NCBI GenBank assembly: GCA_036925085.1
Contig: JAUPFP010000002.1
Span: 3,060,550 to 3,124,549 of the forward strand
Direction of reading: 5' to 3'
Origin: Brachycybe producta
Lineage: Eukaryota > Arthropoda > Diplopoda > Playtdesmida > Andrognathidae
DNA length: 64,000 nucleotides
The position numbers and the translations under genes were made by a program. The notes below the pieces were generated by a model that was not told the origin of the DNA, ran no database searches, and was given only the letters and a program-made list of their open reading frames with translations. How positions within the stretch are numbered: position 1 is the stretch's first letter; each line of letters opens with the position of its first letter. This document shows, piece after piece, positions 1 to 12,900 of the stretch.

Positions 1-465
1 GCTTAGGAGGCGAAACGACATTAAAAAAAATCATGTACGAGATTCACTAAGATTTACACAAATTCACAGCAGAATATCACATATGGAAATTCGTTTTACT
101 TTTTTATCCGCATTTTACTGGATTCCTAGAATAGAATTAAAATCGGAAAATCCAGTAAAACGTGAAAAAAATAAAATAACTTGCCATACAGTATATGATA
201 CACCCCCAATGTCTTCCCCTTGCAAAAAAAAAATCTAGATAACGATTTTTTTTTTAAATAATGCCACCAGGCTTAGCTGGCGTCACTTTTGCCTTATTTA
301 TTTTGCCTATGAACATGCATTTAACGCTTTAACATGTAGAAGATAGGGAGTTGCCAGTCCAGTAGAGTAATAGTCTAAGGTGCAAGGGGCACTTGTCAGC
401 TAAAACCCCAAAAGTCGTCTGCTAGATTGTAGCAGACTACAAACCAGAGTAGCAGAAAAGGAAAA
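1..465. repeat. Dispersed repeat X, left-edge copy
   Basis: This stretch shares several blocks with 61885-62375, partly in inverted order: TCCAGTAAAACG palindromic blocks, TGCCATACAGTA, the GTCTTCCCCTTGC block, and GGGAGTTGCCAGTCCAGTA followed by GTAATAGTCTAAGG. It is a dispersed element cut by the window edge. No coding potential is seen. Confidence 0.5.
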
Positions 466-999
466 AAAGGAAAGCGAACCCTTGCAAATATTTAATCAGA
501 TAACGGTTTTTATTATCAGTATTTTAACATTATTTTATCATGTCCTACATGTACAGGTATATGCTTTTCATTAAATGTTAATGAAAAAGAAATTTTCAAA
601 CAACTATAAAAAGTTTATCTTTAAACTATTTATTCATGAAAATGGTTTTAATATATTTTACTAATTGTCCAGATTTTAATTATATCTTTTTTTTTGTTAA
701 GATTTGCTTGAAGAAAACGAAAATAATTTTTAACGATTGCATAACAACCATAGATCTCCATACTAAATTATAATATGTTTGTTTGCATCGCTCATCGGTC
801 ACATGGCGGCGCTAGTGCATTAGCCATTTTAAGCTCCTCCCAATTTTGCACTCATTTTTCAGAGAGTGAGGGCCCTTCCTCTTTACTCTCTTTGGTTATA
901 CTGTCAGATTTTCAGAACATAAAATTTCTTGTATACGGCTTTTTAAAGTTTGTAAAAAAAAATTGTTAAAAGTACGAAAAGTGTTTGTTTTTTGTCATA
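466..999. other. GMPPA 5' flank
   Basis: AT-rich sequence holding the YY1-like motif at 800-811 and otherwise no recognised element. The 64-codon frame inside it is not conserved and is probably chance. The GMPPA 5' UTR must lie in its last few hundred bases. Confidence 0.4.
800..811 (+). promoter_or_regulatory. YY1/Pho-like ATGGCGGC motif upstream of GMPPA
   Basis: The string CACATGGCGGCGC lies 190 bases before the GMPPA start codon. An ATGGCGGC core is the usual binding core of YY1/Pho and is common at TATA-less housekeeping promoters. No TATA box is evident nearby. The assignment rests on the motif alone. Confidence 0.4.
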
Positions 1000-3900
1000 A
1001 TGTTGAAAGCTGTTATTCTTATAGGTGGTCCTCAAAAGGGTAAGTGCATCAGTGTTTATGACAATGTGTTTCAAATAAAATAAGACGTAATATGTGACAT
1101 TTTTTAAGGGACTTGCAGTTAGTTACAAGTCTTGAATCGCGCTTGTGTGACGTGTCTCTGAATTTTGGCGCGTAGCCTCGTACCCACATATTTATAACGA
1201 TTCATTCGCGCATGCAACGACGAAAAAAAGACGATCAAATAAAATTATTATGTAATTTAAAGTTTGCGAGATTCTTTCGATTAGGAGCTGCTATCCGACA
1301 AAATCGAGCGGCGGAATTACTGTCAAAGGCTGGCTTCACACGGATCACTTTGTGGCACCACATAAAGTGGTCATTTTGACGGTCCACTGGTTACATAGGA
1401 GATGTTCACACGACCGGCATCTTTGCCTGGAAGTAAAATTTTTTTGGCCCCGCCCTTTTATGAGCGTCATCAATTTCTAATTTGGTTCGTTACTTGGTCT
1501 GATGTCACATGTCCTGCCGTTTTCAATTTCTAATTGGTTGGTCTGACGCTCATAAAAGGGCGGGGCCAACAAAATTGTACGGTTGGGCTGTTTTCACACA
1601 CAGGCATCTGTAGACATCTTCATAATTTTTTTTGGCTCCGCCCTTTTATGAACGTCAGACCAAATATCAACCAATTAGAAATTGATGACGCTCATAAAAG
1701 GGCTTAGCCAATGAGGGCGGGGCCAATTCTGAAGCTGTCTACAGTTGCCTGTGTGTTCACACAAACCACTGCCTTCCTTCTTTTTTGTGCCACAGTGTCA
1801 ATGCGTAGTCGAGTCCTGCTACAAGTGGTCACCACTCACCACTGCTTTTTTTTTTAGCTTTATTGCTCTTTTGAGCAATTGTATATTGGCGTAATTGTCC
1901 ATCACACGAAATGTATGTCTATTTCGTGAAACTACGTTGATTATGCCGAAATAAGAAAAAAACATCCATTAAAATGTTCGTAAAAATACCTAAAAAATAA
2001 TTTAAAAACCCACAATTAAATCGTGTGACACCCTGTATTCACAGAGTTGTGGAACACCCTGTCGAAATTCCTTTCTGACAGTATGGCACCCCTTGGTGCA
2101 TAGATGTCCAGACTTGGGTGGCCCGAATTCTATGTGAATTCGTGGAACCCAGTCGAATCTTGAGAATTGGGAAAAGTCTCAAAAATACCTTTCCTTATAA
2201 GGTAGTATCCCCAGCCCAGGGCAATGATTGGCCCAGTTGGTCAATCGTTGAGCCCTGGGGTGACAGTCGCCCCTCCCAAGAGACCGAACAAGTGTGCCGT
2301 GGAACTTATGTGTGAGGGCAGTTAGAATTGTGGAGATCTCGAGGACAGTCAAGTTCGGACTTAAGAAGAGATCCTTGTCTATTATGTAATGAGTGATACG
2401 CAACGGAGCAAAGATAATCAATTAAAAAGAAATATATTTTTATCTACCTCAACAAAGTGTGAGTTTTGTCTATTAGAGTAATTGAGTTACAGGACCCAAC
2501 CAACGGGATTTCCGACAGAGGAACTCAGAAACTTTCTGAGTCCCTCTGCTTGGAACCTCCAAGTGACTCTAAAGGACAGAAACAGTGACGTTGGTATCGT
2601 CAAGCCCTGTACGAGGAAGATTCCCGAGAACAAAGTTCCTTTTGTGGGCCTCACGAGGCCGGAATAGGACCATCTACGCATCGGACTCAGTGCCCGAACT
2701 GTGTTGATGTCTAGACCGGCTAAGAAAACAAGAGCAGAGGCTGATCCGCAGCCCGATCCACCCATCACGGGCGGATCAAAAGGGCCAGCCACGTCACAAA
2801 ACAAAATTTTTGACCAAGATGGTCAGGTTGTGAACCATGTTGAATTTATATAGAACTAACTTTAGTAACCGCCTTGTGCAGCCTGCAGGGGTGATCTGTG
2901 CTCGCTCTCTGAACCCAACATTTGCGTTTGCCATTGGGTCTGCTCATTACGAAAAATAATCAAACGTCGAAATATTTGCCTCAGTCTACTAAGGTGGGTA
3001 TTCACCAAAATAGCGAGCATTCTCACTCGGTATTCGTGTGCTGAGTACTGGTTAGCGAGCGCGCAAACATTCACTCGCTCGAGTTCAAAAACTTCGGGTG
3101 GATGGCGGTACATGAAAGAATCGTACACATCCTGCAACAATTACATACTGGTTGTTTAGTGTGGACACTGTGGACGGAGATTATTGTATTGTTGGAATGC
3201 CTGTGGTGCAGTTCAAGTTCTTACTGTAAACGATGGATCAACTGTGAACAAGAACATATTCGCTCCGGTATCCGCAAGGTGAGCATTTGAAGGAAACACA
3301 AGCAAACATTGGCGAGCACTTGCACATATGTTTGCTCTTGCTCGCTCTTTTGGTGAATACCCACCCTAATATACAGTATACTTTCACACAGTACATATTG
3401 TATTGTAATTACTTTTTGGCGTATGCTTTTGTTTAGGAACTCGTTTTCGCCCTCTGTCTTTTGATGTGCCAAAACCATTGTTTCCCTTGGCTGGTTATCC
3501 AACAATTCAACACCACATTGAAGCTTGCTGCAAGGTATTTAATATATAAAAAAAGATGTTTTAGAATGTGGCTTCTAAAAGTTAATAACAATTACTTGCG
3601 TCACAACTTTTCATGTTAGGAGGCTACATTGCAAAATTACTTAGAAAAATCCCCACAGAGTGCTAGCATCGCTTTTCTATTGAGCCCATAGACCCCTGAT
3701 GTTAAAGAAAAAAACGTTAATTTCTTAAAATACACAGTCAGTCGCGGCAATATGTTTATTTTTCATATTTAAAGTTTTCCAATATTAAGTTTTCAAAGTG
3801 CAATGTGCACCTTAAATATTTGCTGACCTAGTGATAGAATGACAACAAAATTGGTTAGTGCGGTTATATTTTTAAAAACTATTTCAAAATCGTGAATTTT

Positions 3901-6900
3901 TAACTCTTTATGTTAAACTTCATTGAGTAACCAAAAAACATCCATTAAAAATACCTAATAATAATTTTAAAAAACCACAATTAAACCACAGTGAAGCCAA
4001 CACATTGACGCACGTGCTGTTTTTTTTCTGGCTTTTTAAAATTATTTTTACGAGCATATTTAAATGGAAGCTTTTTTTTTCTTACTTAGCGTACTCAATG
4101 GAGTTTAACATAAAAGTTAGAAATTCGCGATTTTTTTCGCATATTTTTAAGGCGCCCATTGCACATTGAAAACTTAATATTGGACAACTTTAAATATGAA
4201 AAATAAACATATTGCCGCGACTGACTGTATTTTATAGATTAACATTTTTTCTTTAACACTGGTTCTATGGGCTCAATAGAGTAACGATGCTAGCGCTCTT
4301 TGTGGATATTTTTCGAAGTAATTTTTCGATGTAGCCTCTTAATAAAAATTGAATTGTTTGAATTATGTGTATTCGTTTTTTTACATTGACAGGTGCCAAA
4401 CATAAAGGAAATATTGTTGATTGGCTTTTATCAGTACCAACTAAATGATGCATTGTCGCACTTTGTTTCCGAAATGTCACAAGAGTACAAGATGAACATT
4501 AGGTAATTTAATTGCACTTCAGTTTTACGAGGCCAATGCAATATGAAACAGAAAATAAATGTGTTGTGTAGAGTAGAGTTTTTTTTAAAGAAACTTTAGA
4601 AACGCTACTTAGTCAATGGGGCAATATATGGGCTGCTATAACTGTGGGCCGATATAAATATATCGGCCGTTATAGGGGCGCTGACATCGTTAATACTATT
4701 ACCATTTGCGAAAAATAGTTTTTAAAAATATTTCTAACGTCTTAATTTATATATAAACGGTATTTACAATTACAATTAGTACTCTGCTAGCAGCCAATTA
4801 GGCCTATGGCAGAGGGACATAAAAGTCCATATATATGCAGCATTAAGCATTGTCAAGCACATACACATGCACAATTGCACACAGGGTTGGAAAAAAACAT
4901 GTTTTTAAAAAAAAACATGTTTTATTTAAAAAAAAACATGTTTTTTTTAAAGAAAAAATGTTTTTTTTTTTAAGAAAAAATGTTTTTTTTTAAGAAAAAA
5001 TGTTTTTTATTAAAATAATGCTTTTCTTGTTAAATTCGTACGTTTAATTTTTCGAATTGAAATTGGGATACTAGTTGGTGACTTGTCGTGTACAGTGTGT
5101 GGTGAATTTATTAGAAGAGCAAATGAAATTAGTGGCATAGCTAGGAACGTTCCTAGGATATCTGGTCTTATACTGTAACAGTAATGCTATTATAGGGTGC
5201 CTAATTATGCCAAGTTGACAACACGGTCAGTGGGATTTAGGACAATGTTATATTTATAATCATACTATAAGTATGAGCCCTTATTTTTATCACAGCCCCA
5301 CATTTCGGCACCCAGGACAAATGCCACATCTACGCCAGTGAATGAACTTCTGTTCGTCCCTCCCGATTTCTAATTGCCTGTGTCATAGCCTCCTATAGCC
5401 TCCCATAGATAGTATCTATAGGAGGCTATGCCTGTGTAGTTCTTTATCGGCCATACTTTTTATACTGATATATAAAAATACACCCTATATATATATATAT
5501 ATACATAGCTACAAAATGAACTCGTCTAAAACTTCACTTATAGTATTCATTTTCATATACCATAGTCCCGCTAGAGGCGCCACTTCGAAAACGACGTCAA
5601 AAGTGACCAGCATTTTGGTTGTGCTTGTGAATGGCATTTTTATTCTATAAATCTAATCTAATTTCAGTCTGTACAGAGAAATCACCATGATTGTATGATT
5701 TTAAGTTCATGAATATTTAACTGGCACACTTCTTTAAAAATTGGTTGATTTAAAACAATGTTTTTTTAAAAAAAACATGCTGTTTAAAACAAAATGTTTT
5801 AAAACAGCCAACCCTGATTGCACATATATAAAAACAAAATGAATATACAAATGTCAATCCCACAAAACAAAATTATCTCTATTCACCACTGACTCAGGAA
5901 GAGCGTTTCATTGTCTTATAACTCTAGGAAAAAAACACCAATAATATGAATCTGTCCTAGCAAAAATCTCCGTAATTTTCTTAGAGTGGTCAGCCCTGCC
6001 CATATATAGTGCTTTATGAATATCACTGGACTGCGGTTTAGGACAATCACCACGTGTAATTTTCCCAAAGAATTTCAAACTTAAATCAGCCCTGCGATGT
6101 GCCAAACTATGCCATTGTAGCACAGACAGCATCTCAGTGACACTATCTGTAAATTTGTGACTGCCACAAACAAACCTAGCTGCCTTATGCTGAACCATTT
6201 CAACTGAATGGGTGTGTGTGTGACAGAATGAGGATTCCATACACTGCAGCAATACTCAAGATGCGGTCTAACCAATGCTTGATAGGCAATAGTTTTAACT
6301 TGTGCGGAGCAGGTGCCCAATGTCCTTTGACTAAAATGAAGCATTTGTAGAGCTTTCCCAGTAACAGCATCAATGTGTTTTTTCCAAGAAAGGTCATCTG
6401 TCATTGTAACCCCCAAGTACTTATAACACTGGACACTCTGAAGAATAGTATCATGATTAAGAAAACAAAATTAACTTTGATAATCCGTTGTCTTTCGATG
6501 AAACGCACACAAGAGGAGTAAATACCCGACTCAGTACCTCCTACAACTGCTCTTGTCTGGCAGATCTATTTTTTCTTTGGGTCGCCCGCCAAAAAAAAAA
6601 AACGCTGTTCCAATGGAACATGGTTTGATTTATTTTCGCCTCTTGTGATCGTTTTACAGGAATTTCGACAAGTTATATGAAGGTAGGTTAATTTTATTTT
6701 CTTATTCATGACACCCCTTTAATATTTTATTAATTGTTAGAAATATTTTTAAAAACTTTTTTTCGCAAACGATAATTGTTGTAAAGATGTCGGATGCCCT
6801 ATAACGGTCGATATTTTTAGCCACCGATAGTTATATCGGCCCATAGTTATAGCAGCCCATAGGTATCTCCACCATTGACGTCCGTGGCGCTTTTAAAGTC

Positions 6901-9900
6901 TCTTAACTGAGGGATATGGGATTCGTTTTCGTGATTTGAAAAAAAGTTGTTGGATTACAATAAACTATCACTGTTATGAATACGTATGGAGATGACGACG
7001 CCGCCCTTATGATTGTTCTTATGGTTTCAGCTGTTTTGTTCCTAGCTATCCATACGTAAAGTAAAACCAAGCTATTGCCATCTTTTGAAGTTATACTTTT
7101 ACCTAATAGGACTGCTGACGGGGACGTATTTGGCAATTAATTGAGGGTTCTGTAATTGTGAAAAGGTTAAGAACTCTTGGTCTATACGGGAATGGTTTTA
7201 GGGAGTTGAAGTAAAATGATTGATGTCCAGGCTCAATTGACTAATGAGAGAATTTGAAACTAAACAATTATTTCCAGGGGGATTGATTGGAATTGAATTT
7301 ATTTTGAATCATTTTGCCAATGTAGGCGAGTTTCTGCCAAAGGACATAATACAGACATGTATGCAATAATGGTATGGGCATTGGGCAAGTAGTCGTTTTC
7401 TTCAAGTGCGAGCATGCTTAGGTGTATGAAGTGATTGAGGGCTCAATTGAAGTAAATTTTGGTATGACACGTACGGTCGTTGTTTTATTTGTCGTACAAT
7501 TTCTTTCATTGGCTAATTTAGGGTTGTAAGAGAGTGTATAGATGCATTTTTACATTTCTGTGTTTGCTTCGTTTAGGTATCTACAAGAGTTTGCAGCATT
7601 AGGTACTGCCGGTGGGATTTACCATTTCAGAGACCAAATAAGTAGTGGAGGGCCTGACCATTTCATTTTAATGCATGGTGATGTTTGTGGAGATTTTCCA
7701 CTTGTGAACATGGTCCAATTTCACAAAGATAATCCAAATAAACCACGTATTACCATAATGGTGACTGAGGTAAATATGACTCGCATTACTTGTTAATTAT
7801 ATAAAAAGATTTTTACTAGAGGTGGGACAAATCCTAAATTTTCTCGAATTCAAATCCTAAAAGGTTCTCGAATCTCCCAAATCTCGAATTCTTCATATAA
7901 GAATCCTAAATTATTCATTTTGAAGATACCAATAAATGAAATATTAAATATTAAATTATTATTAATAAAAAAACAAGCGTGTGGCACTCAAGAGTGGCCA
8001 TAACAAGGTGATATTGGTGATCCGGGTACAACACCGAAATTACAACAATCGCCGTTTATTGTTAGTGAACGCTTCTATTGGACGTCAATGGAGTTAAAAG
8101 TAATTTTTACCGCAGTTTTTAACAGTTTTTTTTGGATTCGAAAGATTCGAAAGACGAAAAAAACGCGAAGATTCGAGTTTTTGAATCTCGAATATTTTTC
8201 AAGATTGGCGGGATTCAAAGACTCGAATGTCAAATCCCTAGTTTTTACAGACATTTTTCTACTATAAGAAAGACCCATAAAATCCACTAGGATGCACTTT
8301 TTTTTCATGGAAATTGTTGGCTCTTTTAATATGTACCGCCATTAATATGTTAAGCCCAATAGTTTGCAAATGCAAGTGGTCCATTAAGCGCAGCAGTTCG
8401 TTAAGCACAGTGATTTACAAAAGCCAGTGTGGTCCACTTAACCTAATTGTTAACTTGGCCCAGTGGTTTACTTATCTCGAGGTTAAACTAGCCCAGTGGT
8501 CCACTAAATGCAGTGGTTCTTTAAGTGCAGTGGTTCATTAAGCACAGTGGTCCACTAAGCCCAGTGATTCACTTACAGCTGTGTTCCACTAAGACTTCTT
8601 TCTATCACTGACACTTTTTTTCTGGCAATTGACACTTTCTTCTGTCAAAGGTTAGGTGAGGTTAGATTAGGAAAAAAAGTGTCAATGACAGAAAAAAAAG
8701 TGTCAACTGTAATGAAAATTATTTTCACTGTATGGCCTTTACAGGGCTCTGTAGAACACACAAAAACGAGACAAATTGTAAAATTAAACATGTTTAAAAT
8801 ACTCCTAGAAACAAATCACAATCACCATTTTTTTTTTCGTTTATGGTTTCAGTACTTGGAAACAGGTTTTTTAAAATAAATTTCACATTTTTTTTTAAAA
8901 ATATTTCAAACTCATGTCATGTGAAATATTTCAATGGCACATCACTAATTATTATCTATTTTTGCTAACATGTATACACCTGTTAATTCTTTATGGTTTA
9001 AAATATTTATTTTTGTTTTTTAATAGGCTACACGACAACAATCGCTTCATTATGGCTGTGTTGTGGAAAATAAAGAGAGCCATGAGGTGTTGCATTATGC
9101 TGAAAAGCCGTCAACATTTGTCAGCACGACTATCAATTGTGGTGTTTATATTTGTTCAATTGATATTTTTAAACAAATCGCTGTAGAATTTAGCAAGAAG
9201 CAAGAAAACTATTATTCGTAAGTAAACTATAATTCAATATTTTATATATATAAATTAAGCCAGGTCTGTCTTTCTTTCCTTCCCTGTGTCAGTAACGTTG
9301 TGCAAACAAGGACAAAACGCGTAAGCACATCGGAATTTATAAAAATTTAAATGAACCGCTTTTTTTTTCTCAAGGTCAACATTATGTTGCGCTCTCCCCA
9401 TCCAAGAACCTCATGATATTAAATTGGAGAGGGAAAAAGGTTGGAAAGGGTAGGGAGAGCAAGAGAGACACGTGGAGGTGAAAAAAAGGGGCAGGGGGAA
9501 ACTGAAATTGAAATGAAAGGAGTAAAAAAAGGAACAAACGATGCACATGCGCACACCAGAGAAAATGAAAAACTCATTTTCTCTTTCAAATATAAAAAAG
9601 GAAGAGGATAATAGTAGCAAAATTAAACTAGAATTTATCACGGGCAATTTTGCCCAGCATTAGAATTTCTTTTGCTCCACCCTTTTATGAACGTCATCAA
9701 TTTCTAATTGGTTTGTTACTTAGTCTGACATCATAAAAGGGCGGAGGAAAAGAAATTCTAATGCTGGGCACAATTGCCCGTGAATTTTGCTCCCGTCATT
9801 TATGACGGGTTACCCCACTAGTAATTATATAATTAACTAGAAGCGTGCCCGTCATAAGACGGGGGATTTTGAAGCAGGCGGATCCTGCATGGGTGATGTT

Positions 9901-12900
9901 GCCTGTCGTAGGTCGTTATCCTTTTGAATATAAATATATGTTTAGATATTATATAACAGATGTATACCACCATCTAGCGGTGAAAAGTTATAATACTTAT
10001 CACTGACACAACGTTAGAGCGTTATTACCGTTGGAAACGCCATCTACGGCGTAAAGGGGGGTAACTGGGGACCGCAGCCCCACGACTGCGAGGGGGCAGG
10101 AGGTTTGGAGGGCGCATTTTGGCAGTGCAAAAAGGGGCGCAATGTTTTAAGCAGCAGGGCGTGGCCGGGGGAGGTGCAACTGTTCATTTTTAATATGGGC
10201 GTATCAGGAAACCGAATCAAAAGTTGGCAAAATTACTTAAGAGGCTACATCATAAAATGACTTCAAAAAATCTCCACAAAGAGCGCTAGCATCGTTTTAC
10301 TATTGAGCCCATAGTCATGTGGCAATATGTTGATTTTTTATATTTAAAGTTCTCCAATATTAAGTTTTCAAAGTACAATGGGTACCTTAAATATATGCTG
10401 ATCGAGTGATAGAATGACAAAAAATTGGTAATTGTGGTTATATTTTTAAAAAGTATTTCAAAATCGCGAATTTCTAACTCTTTTAAACTCCATTGAGTAC
10501 GTGCTTACAATCAAAAATCACCTATTAAAATGCTCATAAAAATACGTAAACATAATTTTTAAAAACCAAGCAACTAACCAATGTGTTTGCTTCACTGTGG
10601 TTCAGGGTGGCTGATTTTTTTGATTTTTTTGATTTTTTAAAAAAAAATCAAATAAATCAATTTTTTTTATTGAAATCGGGTTTTTTTTATTTAAATCAGA
10701 TTTTTTTTTTATATGAAATATTAATTTTTTTATGCTGATGTTTGCAAAAATGAGTAATAATAACATTGTTAATTGTTAAGTTGTTAGTAAAATAATTGCA
10801 AAATAAGAAAAAAAATGTTAAGAAACATTCAAATTTGAAAATAATAAGTTTCAAGCACTTTCTTGATTCAATTTCCGTATGTGTGTTCTCTGCTTATAAA
10901 CACAAGCTTTTGCAGCCTTTTCAGTTCCCAGAGCAAATCAGTGTCTCTTTTAAAAAAAAAACAAGATTTTTTACATCTTCATACGATATAAAATTTGTGT
11001 TTTTAAACAGATTGTCAAGTTTTATCAGTGGTGAACAGTGTTAAGTCCACAGTTTTACACATTGGCTGCTAGATGGTTTTATACCATGTTAAGTCCTATT
11101 TCTTCAATGAAGAGAAAAACTTTCAAATGACTCTTCATGTAAAATATAGGTTTGGTGACTTAACACAGTTTACCTCTGAGGCTCTTAAATAGATTACGAT
11201 TGCTGTTTATATCAATGTGTCCCTATAATGATTTCCACCAGTCATTTGGGGATAGTTCCTCAAGCATATCTTCCCAAATAATAATGCATTAACAAAAGGA
11301 ATACCACCCGGCTTTATTTTTTATAAACATAAAGAAAAATGCTGGGAACTGTTTTCTTTTTATTGTATAATTTAAATGTTTAAATAAATATGAATATTTT
11401 TTTTAAAAAAATCATTTGATTTATTTAAAAAAAATCAATTGATTTAAATCACTGCCACCCTGCTGCGGTTTAATTGTGGTTTTTTAAATGTTTTTACGTA
11501 TTTATACGAGCATTTTAATGGATTGTTGTTTTTTCTTACTTAGGCGTACTCAATGGAGTTTAACATAAGAGTTAAAAATTCGCGATTTTGAAATAGTTTT
11601 TAAAAATATAACCGCACTCACCAAGTTTTTGTCATTCTATCACTCGATCAGCATATATTTAAGGTGCACGTTGCACTTTGAAAACTTAATATTGGACAAG
11701 TTTAAATATGAACAATAAACATATTGCCGGTTTATTTTAAAAATTAACATTTTTTCTTTAACATTGGGTCTATGGGCTCATTAGAAAAACGATGTTAGCG
11801 CTCATTGTGGAGATTTTTCGATGTAGCCTCTTAAGAGTTCACGTGTTCACTGTTTTTTACATTTTAAGGTGCCTTTCTATTAATGGAGACAATGGCCATA
11901 ACAAATATGTTATTCGTTTGGAACAAGATATTATCATGCCATTGGCTGGTACCGGAAAGTTAATGGCATATCATACAACCAGATTTTGGAGTCAAATGAA
12001 GACTGCAGGGTAAATATATTATTAAATACTAGCAAAGATGCCCAGCATTGCCCGGGCCAAAATATGAAGGGTTTCATGTTACCCATTGTTCTTAACCCAT
12101 GACCTTTAAAAAAATGTCTATTTTACTTTTCGATTCTTCAGAAACATCTTTGAGCTTTAACAGGGGCGGATCCACATTAGTGCTAATTAGGCTTGAGGTC
12201 AGGGCCCCAAATTTTTAGGGGGCCCCAAGACACAATGCAAAGTATTGTGTAGTTGTTAAAAGAGCGATTTTAGCCTGAAAATAGTAACTACAAATTGTAA
12301 ATTATATTAAAAATCGTAAAAAGGGTCCCAGAAAGAACTCAAGACAAAGGCCCCCACCAGAGACGGACCAGCCCGGGTGGCAAGGCGGCAAATGCGACCT
12401 GCGCCGGTCGTTCTAGGCTCCGGTTCGTCAAGCATTCACTTTCATACACTGTCGAGTGATGCACGTAATGTGTGTTTATACGTATTTCAAAAACTATAAC
12501 ACCTACATTTTTGTAATTTAAGATAATTGTTAACAGTACATTAAAATATACAATTCTAACTATATACTGTATTACTCGAAAATTAAAAAGTTATAAGGAT
12601 AAACAACCCTACAGGAGCCTAACAAAATTGTGAAGGCGTCATGATGCTCTTGAAACTGCGAGGCATTCAAAAACCTCTCAAAACTGGAAGGCCATCAGGA
12701 GCCTCGCAAAGCTAAGAAGCCCCCTAAGCACATAGTAATCGTGAAGCCCTCGGGAACTTCTTAAAATTGGATGGACCTCGAGAGCCTCTTTTGTAACTGT
12801 GAAATGTAAATTTATATTTACCAAAATTTAAAAACTACTTCGATTTCATGCGCGTTTACTACGTTGATGTTTTTTTTTTTACTTATTTGGGCTTACTCAA

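Larger units (their letters stand above)
4585..6906. mobile_element. Family 3 TTAA element enclosing a LINE and a hAT insertion
   Basis: The ends are inverted repeats of roughly 150 bp. The left carries TATGGGCTGCTATAACTGTG and ATATCGGCCGTTATAGGGG; the right carries the reverse of these, ending CTTTTAAAGTCTCTTAA. TTAA stands at both tips. Between them lie a reverse-transcriptase fragment and a 0.9-kb hAT-like element, so much of the 2.3 kb is later insertion. No transposase frame was recognised inside. Confidence 0.75.

Noticed and set aside
775-969. 64-codon frame just upstream of GMPPA
   Set aside because: No conservation; lies in the 5' flank/UTR and overlaps promoter-like sequence.
2487-2804. 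105-codon reverse frame
   Set aside because: No recognisable domain and antisense to the gag-like start frame of a probable LTR element.
6620-6690. Short exon-like segment flanked by TTTTACAG and GTAGGT in GMPPA intron 3
   Set aside because: The required phase 2 reading is not satisfied and the flanking GMPPA exons already join perfectly; it lies inside the family 3 element.
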